11,581 nucleotides of DNA from an uncultured Lachnospiraceae bacterium (lineage in GTDB: Bacteria; Bacillota; Clostridia; Lachnospirales; Lachnospiraceae): NCBI GenBank assembly GCA_946183625.1, contig CAMHCL010000045.1, positions 1 to 11,581 on the forward strand, in the 5' to 3' direction. Below are positions 8,233-11,581 of the stretch, piece by piece. A program made the translations under genes and the position numbers. Below the pieces are notes generated by a model that ran no database searches, was not told the DNA's origin, and saw nothing but the letters and a program-made list of their open reading frames with translations. Positions within the stretch are counted from its first letter, which is position 1; each line of letters starts with the position of its first letter.

Positions 8233-8260
8233 AGTATAAGCTTTATAAAATAAATGTCAA
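8233..8260 (-). promoter_or_regulatory. Sigma-A type promoter of the pyrG-carAB-GS-ANTAR operon
   Basis: The minus strand carries a perfect -35 TTGACA (8260-8255), a 16-base spacer and a -10 TATACT (8238-8233). Initiation is expected near 8226, giving a leader of about 100 bases whose first structured element, the P1 hairpin, starts about 12 bases in. It sits in the 171-base gap after the trpB stop codon. Confidence 0.8.
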
Positions 8261-8297
8261 GATGATAATGACAAAATTTTTATAAATTAATAGTCGA

Positions 8298-9677
8298 TTA
8301 GCCTTCAACCTTTGGAAGCTTAGCAATAGATGCTGCTATATCCTCATCTGTAGGAATTGTATCAGTCATTTCGCCATTATTATACTTCTCATAAGCAACG
8401 AGATCGAAGTAACCTGTTCCTGTAAGGCCAAATACGATAGTCTTCTCTTCGCCTGTTTCCTTGCACTTAAGTGCTTCATCAATTGCAACTCTGATTGCAT
8501 GTGAGCTTTCAGGTGCTGGAAGAATTCCTTCAACTCTTGCGAACATTTCAGCCGCTTCAAATACAGAAGTCTGTTCAACGCTTGTAGCTTCCATATATCC
8601 ATCATGGTAAAGCTGTGAAAGTGTAGAACTCATACCATGGAAACGAAGTCCTCCTGCATGGTTTGCTGAAGGTATGAAGCTGCTTCCCAGAGTATACATC
8701 TTAGCAAGTGGACAGATCATACCAGTATCACAGAAGTCATATGCATATGTTCCTCTTGTGAAGCTTGGGCATGATGCAGGCTCTACAGCGATGATCCTGT
8801 AATCAGCCTCGCCACGAAGCTTTTCTCCCATGAATGGAGCTATAAGTCCACCAAGGTTTGATCCACCACCGGCACAACCGATGATCATGTCAGGCTTAAT
8901 TCCATATTTGTCAAGTGCAGCCTTTGTCTCAAGACCGATAACTGACTGATGAAGGAGTACCTGATTAAGCACACTACCGAGAACATATCTGTAGCCAGGA
9001 TTCTTTGTAGCTACTTCTACTGCCTCTGAAATAGCACAGCCAAGACTTCCTGTTGTTCCAGGATGCTCAGCAAGTATCTTCTTACCAACCTCTGTTGTTT
9101 CTGAAGGTGATGGAGTAACGCTTGCTCCATATGTTCTCATAACTTCTCTACGGAAAGGTTTCTGCTCATAGGAAACCTTAACCATGAATACTTTACAATC
9201 CAGATCAAAGTATGAACAAGCCATTGAAAGAGCTGTTCCCCACTGACCTGCTCCTGTTTCTGTAGTAACACCCTTAAGGCCCTGCTTTTTAGCATAGTAA
9301 GCCTGAGCTATAGCTGAATTAAGCTTGTGACTTCCACTAGTGTTATTACCTTCAAACTTATAATAGATCTTAGCAGGTGTACCAAGCTTCTTCTCAAGGC
9401 AGTAAGCTCTGACAAGTGGTGATGGTCTATACATCTTATAGAATTCTCTGATTTCATCTGGAATATCTATAAATGGCGTAGTCTCGTCAAGTTCCTGCTT
9501 AACTAACTCCTCGCAGAAGATAGGTGAAAGCTCCTCTGCTGTAAGTGGCTGACCTGTTCCAGGATTAAGCAGTGGTGCCGGCTTAACCTTCATATCAGCT
9601 CTTAAATTGTACCATGCTTTTGGCATCTCGTTTTCTTCAAGATAAATCTTGTAAGGAATATTCTTTTCTTCTGACAT
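8298..9677 (-). CDS. trpB: Tryptophan synthase beta chain-like PLP enzyme (TrpB2 type)
   Basis: A fold type II PLP enzyme that should join indole (or an indole source) and serine to give tryptophan. At 459 residues it is longer than classical TrpB (about 400) and has the N-terminal extension and FEGNNTSGSHKLNSA style of the TrpB2 class. The PLP lysine is K118 (GSHKLN), the catalytic glutamate is E140 in ETGAGQWG, and the cofactor phosphate loop is GCAGGGSN (267-274). All are intact. No trpA or other trp gene is adjacent, and TrpB2 enzymes often act alone, so indole salvage is likely but inferred. A tryptophan T-box lies immediately upstream, which strongly supports a role in tryptophan supply. 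The start at 9677 follows an AGGAGGA ribosome site (9686-9692). There is no dedicated terminator after the stop; the pyrG leader terminator about 100 bases on may serve. Confidence 0.95.
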   Translation of the reverse strand: MSEEKNIPYKIYLEENEMPKAWYNLRADMKVKPAPLLNPGTGQPLTAEELSPIFCEELVKQELDETTPFIDIPDEIREFYKMYRPSPLVRAYCLEKKLGTPAKIYYKFEGNNTSGSHKLNSAIAQAYYAKKQGLKGVTTETGAGQWGTALSMACSYFDLDCKVFMVKVSYEQKPFRREVMRTYGASVTPSPSETTEVGKKILAEHPGTTGSLGCAISEAVEVATKNPGYRYVLGSVLNQVLLHQSVIGLETKAALDKYGIKPDMIIGCAGGGSNLGGLIAPFMGEKLRGEADYRIIAVEPASCPSFTRGTYAYDFCDTGMICPLAKMYTLGSSFIPSANHAGGLRFHGMSSTLSQLYHDGYMEATSVEQTSVFEAAEMFARVEGILPAPESSHAIRVAIDEALKCKETGEEKTIVFGLTGTGYFDLVAYEKYNNGEMTDTIPTDEDIAASIAKLPKVEG

Positions 9678-9734
9678 TTTTCTTATCCTCCTAAAATATA
9701 ATCCCCCGGGACAAGTTCTGAGTCTTAGAACTAA

Positions 9735-9777
9735 ATATAAAAAACCTGTCCCACAGTAGTTACTGCTGGGACAGGTT
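9735..9777 (-). terminator. T-box terminator hairpin upstream of trpB
   Basis: On the minus strand AACCTGTCCCA (9777-9767) pairs with TGGGACAGGTT (9753-9743), with an inner CAGT/ACTG extension, followed by a run of T at about 9744-9739. It is a strong intrinsic terminator. Its 5' arm can instead pair with the T-box segment (GCAGGT with ACCTGT, GGG with CCC), forming the antiterminator. Confidence 0.93.
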
Positions 9778-10036
9778 ATAATCTAATCTTATACCTGCGG
9801 TGCCACCCGGCTTGGTGAATGATCACCCTCTTAGTGCATACAATCATATGCTGAACTTTATTAACGAAGGTTCCACTCCGTCTTCCCTACTAAGCACACA
9901 TCTTATCACCAATTGTCATGTGCCATTCAAGTCGCCCTCAGAAGCCCATTCAGTAATACACTTTACACTGCAATCTCACCACCTGCAGCTCTCTGTATGA
10001 AAGGAGGTAATACCTACTCTTCTTCATCAACGGTTT
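9735..10036 (-). ncRNA. Tryptophan-specific T-box riboswitch controlling trpB
   Basis: This leader fills most of the 411-base gap between amt-glnK and trpB. The T-box sequence CCGGGTGGCACCGCAGG lies at 9810-9794 on the minus strand. Its UGGC would pair with a GCCA acceptor end, as expected for bacterial tRNA-Trp with discriminator G. Stem I shows the CAGAGAG bulge, a distal hairpin CTGCA/TGCAG around GGTGGTGAGAT, and a lower helix pairing CCTC with GAGG. Between these, the specifier loop reads GAA-TGG-GCTTCTGAG, with the Trp codon UGG at 9948-9946. A stem III-like hairpin GCATA/TATGC sits just before the antiterminator. The antiterminator (GGG/CCC and GCAGGT/ACCTGT around bulge TGGCACC) excludes the terminator. 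Uncharged tRNA-Trp should favour trpB expression. The 5' boundary is estimated from the promoter. Confidence 0.94.
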
Positions 10037-10042
10037 GAAAAA

Positions 10043-10072
10043 ACTTTACCACTTAAGTATAAGCATTGTCAA
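10043..10072 (-). promoter_or_regulatory. Promoter of the T-box-trpB transcript
   Basis: The minus strand shows TTGACA (10072-10067), an 18-base spacer, and an extended -10 TGG-TAAAGT with hexamer TAAAGT at 10048-10043. Initiation is expected near 10036, giving a leader of about 360 bases. It begins only about 17 bases after the amt-glnK stop codon, and no terminator separates them, so amt transcripts may also enter the T-box leader. Confidence 0.65.
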
Positions 10073-10088
10073 TACATTTTATTGTTAT

Positions 10089-11581
10089 TTATTCTACATC
10101 CTGAAGTGCTGCGTAGTCCTCTTCACCAGTTCTGATCTTAACAACCTTGCTAACTGGATATACGAAGATCTTACCATCACCGATCTTACCTGTGTAAAGA
10201 GTTGCCTTAGCTGTTTCGATAACACTGTCTACAGGAATTCCACTTACTACTACTTCAAGCTTGATCTTAGGAAGGAGTGTTACGTCCATCTCAACTCCAC
10301 GGTACATCTCACCGGTTCCCTTCTGGATACCGCATCCACTTACCTGTGTTACTGTGATACCTGTTACACCAAGCGCATTAAGTGCTTTCTTAATCTTGTC
10401 ATATCTTGAAAGCTTAGTGATAATAACAACCTTATAGATTCCTGTATCTGCGATAACTCCTGCTTCCTTCATGTCAGCAGTTGCATCTACTACAGGTACT
10501 GAAGCCTTCTTCTGAGCTTCGCTGGCATTTGCATATTCTGAAACACCAAGGTTAGTGTTTTCATTTTCACTCATCATTGCACTAGACATATCTACGATAC
10601 TGAAACCTGAATATGCAGATACAAGACCGTGCTCTGTATGATCAAGACCTTCGATTTCTTCTTCTTCAGAAACTCTAAGACCAAATATAGCCTTAATGAT
10701 AGCGAATACGATTATCATTGTTACAACTGTCCATGCTGCAACTGCTCCGAAACCTAATAACTGAAGTCCTAACTGATGGAATCCACCGCCGTAGAAAAGA
10801 CCAACTACACTGTCATTACCAGGTGCTGAAGTTGTAGCAAAAAGACCAGTTGCTATAGTTCCCCAGATACCATTCATCATATGAACTGCTACGGCACCTA
10901 CTGGGTCATCAATATGAAGTACATAATCAAGAAGCCATACACCGAATACTACCAGAAGTCCGGATACTGCACCGATAACTATTGCACCAAATGCATCTGT
11001 TACATCACAAGGAGCTGTAATTGCTACAAGTCCTGCAAGTGAAGCGTTGAGACACATTGAAACATCAGGTTTCTTATACTTGATCCATGTGAAGATCATA
11101 CATACTACTGTTGCTACTGAAGGAGCAATTGTTGTTGTTACGAATACTGAAGCAAGCTGTTCCTTAGATGTACATGCTGCACCGTTGAATCCATACCATC
11201 CAAGCCAGAGGATAAATACACCAAGTGCACCAACTACTATATTATGTCCAGGGAAAGCATTTACCTTTACTACTTTGCCCTTTGAATTCTTTTCAAACTT
11301 ACCAATTCTAGGTCCTACCATCTTTGCTCCAACTATAGCTGCGATACCACCAACCATGTGAATTGCACAAGAACCTGCGAAATCATGGAAGCCCATCTGT
11401 GCTAACCAGCCGCCGCCCCAGATCCAGTGTGCTTCGATCGGATAGATCAGAGCTGAAATAACACCTGAATATACGCAGTAGCTGAGAAACTTTGTTCTCT
11501 CTGCCATAGCTCCTGATACGATTGTTGCTGTTGTTGCACAGAATACTAAGTTAAATATAAAATTCGACCAGTCAAAATTCT
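10089..11581 (-). CDS. amt: Ammonium transporter fused to a PII (GlnK) domain, N-terminus outside window
   Basis: The reading frame is open to the right edge: 24 codons precede the first visible ATG (11507) and read as Amt sequence (TTATIVSGAMAERTKF), so the gene starts outside. About 496 residues are visible. The channel part shows the family landmarks: the periplasmic-site Asp and first pore His in HDFAGSCAIHMVGG, and the second pore His in DDPVGAVAVHMMNGIWG. After the cytoplasmic tail motif EEEEIEGLDHTEHG comes a linker of about 70 residues, then a complete PII domain in the last 117 residues (about 10092-10442). This has IQKG (2-oxoglutarate site Gln), the T-loop MYRGVEMDV, and the B-loop TGKIGDGKIF with KIRTGEE. 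The T-loop arginine that plugs Amt pores is kept, but the tyrosine uridylylated in enteric GlnB (Y51) is Met. The fusion should gate uptake by ATP, ADP and 2-oxoglutarate in cis. Natural Amt-PII fusions are known in Clostridia. Confidence 0.96.
   Translation of the reverse strand, partial: NFDWSNFIFNLVFCATTATIVSGAMAERTKFLSYCVYSGVISALIYPIEAHWIWGGGWLAQMGFHDFAGSCAIHMVGGIAAIVGAKMVGPRIGKFEKNSKGKVVKVNAFPGHNIVVGALGVFILWLGWYGFNGAACTSKEQLASVFVTTTIAPSVATVVCMIFTWIKYKKPDVSMCLNASLAGLVAITAPCDVTDAFGAIVIGAVSGLLVVFGVWLLDYVLHIDDPVGAVAVHMMNGIWGTIATGLFATTSAPGNDSVVGLFYGGGFHQLGLQLLGFGAVAAWTVVTMIIVFAIIKAIFGLRVSEEEEIEGLDHTEHGLVSAYSGFSIVDMSSAMMSENENTNLGVSEYANASEAQKKASVPVVDATADMKEAGVIADTGIYKVVIITKLSRYDKIKKALNALGVTGITVTQVSGCGIQKGTGEMYRGVEMDVTLLPKIKLEVVVSGIPVDSVIETAKATLYTGKIGDGKIFVYPVSKVVKIRTGEEDYAALQDVE

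Noticed and set aside
8162..8260. pyrG leader controlled by CTP-sensed reiterative initiation or by a PyrR-binding loop
   Set aside because: The predicted start region is AT-rich with no GGG run, the terminator 5' arm has no matching pyrimidine tract, and no PyrR-type anti-antiterminator loop is visible.
9800..10000. A 66-codon plus-strand open frame in the gap between trpB and amt-glnK
   Set aside because: It lies antisense to the T-box leader, has no ribosome site, and reads as a chance frame through conserved RNA structure.
9735..10036. A second ANTAR element in the trpB leader, prompted by a six-base loop TGGAAC in ACGGAG/CTTCGT
   Set aside because: The loop lacks A1 and G4 and lies inside the T-box structure, which explains it.
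1..11581. CRISPR arrays, insertion sequences, tRNA or rRNA genes, phage or defence islands
   Set aside because: I saw no regularly spaced repeats, transposase or integrase frames, or RNA gene signatures; the content is metabolic and regulatory.

Overview
The window looks like chromosomal DNA of a Gram-positive anaerobe of the Clostridia, most likely a Lachnospiraceae-type gut or rumen bacterium. The basis is the moderately AT-rich sequence, strong Shine-Dalgarno sites (GGAGG), a T-box leader, an ANTAR regulator, an ammonium transporter fused to a PII protein, and the sequence character of the CarA, CarB and PyrG proteins. The genus cannot be fixed from this stretch. Almost everything is on the minus strand, so transcription runs from the right edge to the left edge. 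Only a partial membrane-protein gene at the left edge is on the plus strand.

Right to left: (1) amt-glnK (10089-11581, 5' end cut by the window edge) encodes an ammonium channel with a C-terminal PII domain. (2) A full T-box riboswitch (about 9735-10036) follows, with its own promoter, a UGG (Trp) specifier, antiterminator and terminator. It controls a TrpB2-type tryptophan synthase beta chain (8298-9677). (3) A short leader (8127-8260) holds a strong promoter, two directly adjacent hairpins with six-base loops, and an intrinsic terminator that overlaps the second hairpin. It precedes a tightly packed five-gene operon: pyrG, carA, carB, a glutamine synthetase-family gene, and an ANTAR-domain antiterminator gene ending at 319. 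(4) The partial plus-strand membrane protein converges on the ANTAR gene, and their stop codons overlap.

The theme is ammonium and glutamine economy. Amt-GlnK takes up and senses ammonium; PyrG and CarAB consume glutamine to make CTP and carbamoyl phosphate. The most striking point is a likely closed regulatory loop. The pyrG leader carries what reads as an ANTAR dual-hairpin antiterminator (both loops six bases with A1 and G4, second hairpin mutually exclusive with the terminator), and the last gene of the same operon encodes an ANTAR protein. Its receiver domain has lost the phospho-acceptor site. The gene beside it is a short glutamine synthetase homologue that appears to have lost several catalytic residues. 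I infer, without proof, that this GS-like protein could be the nitrogen or glutamine sensor for the ANTAR protein, in the manner of AmiC and AmiR.
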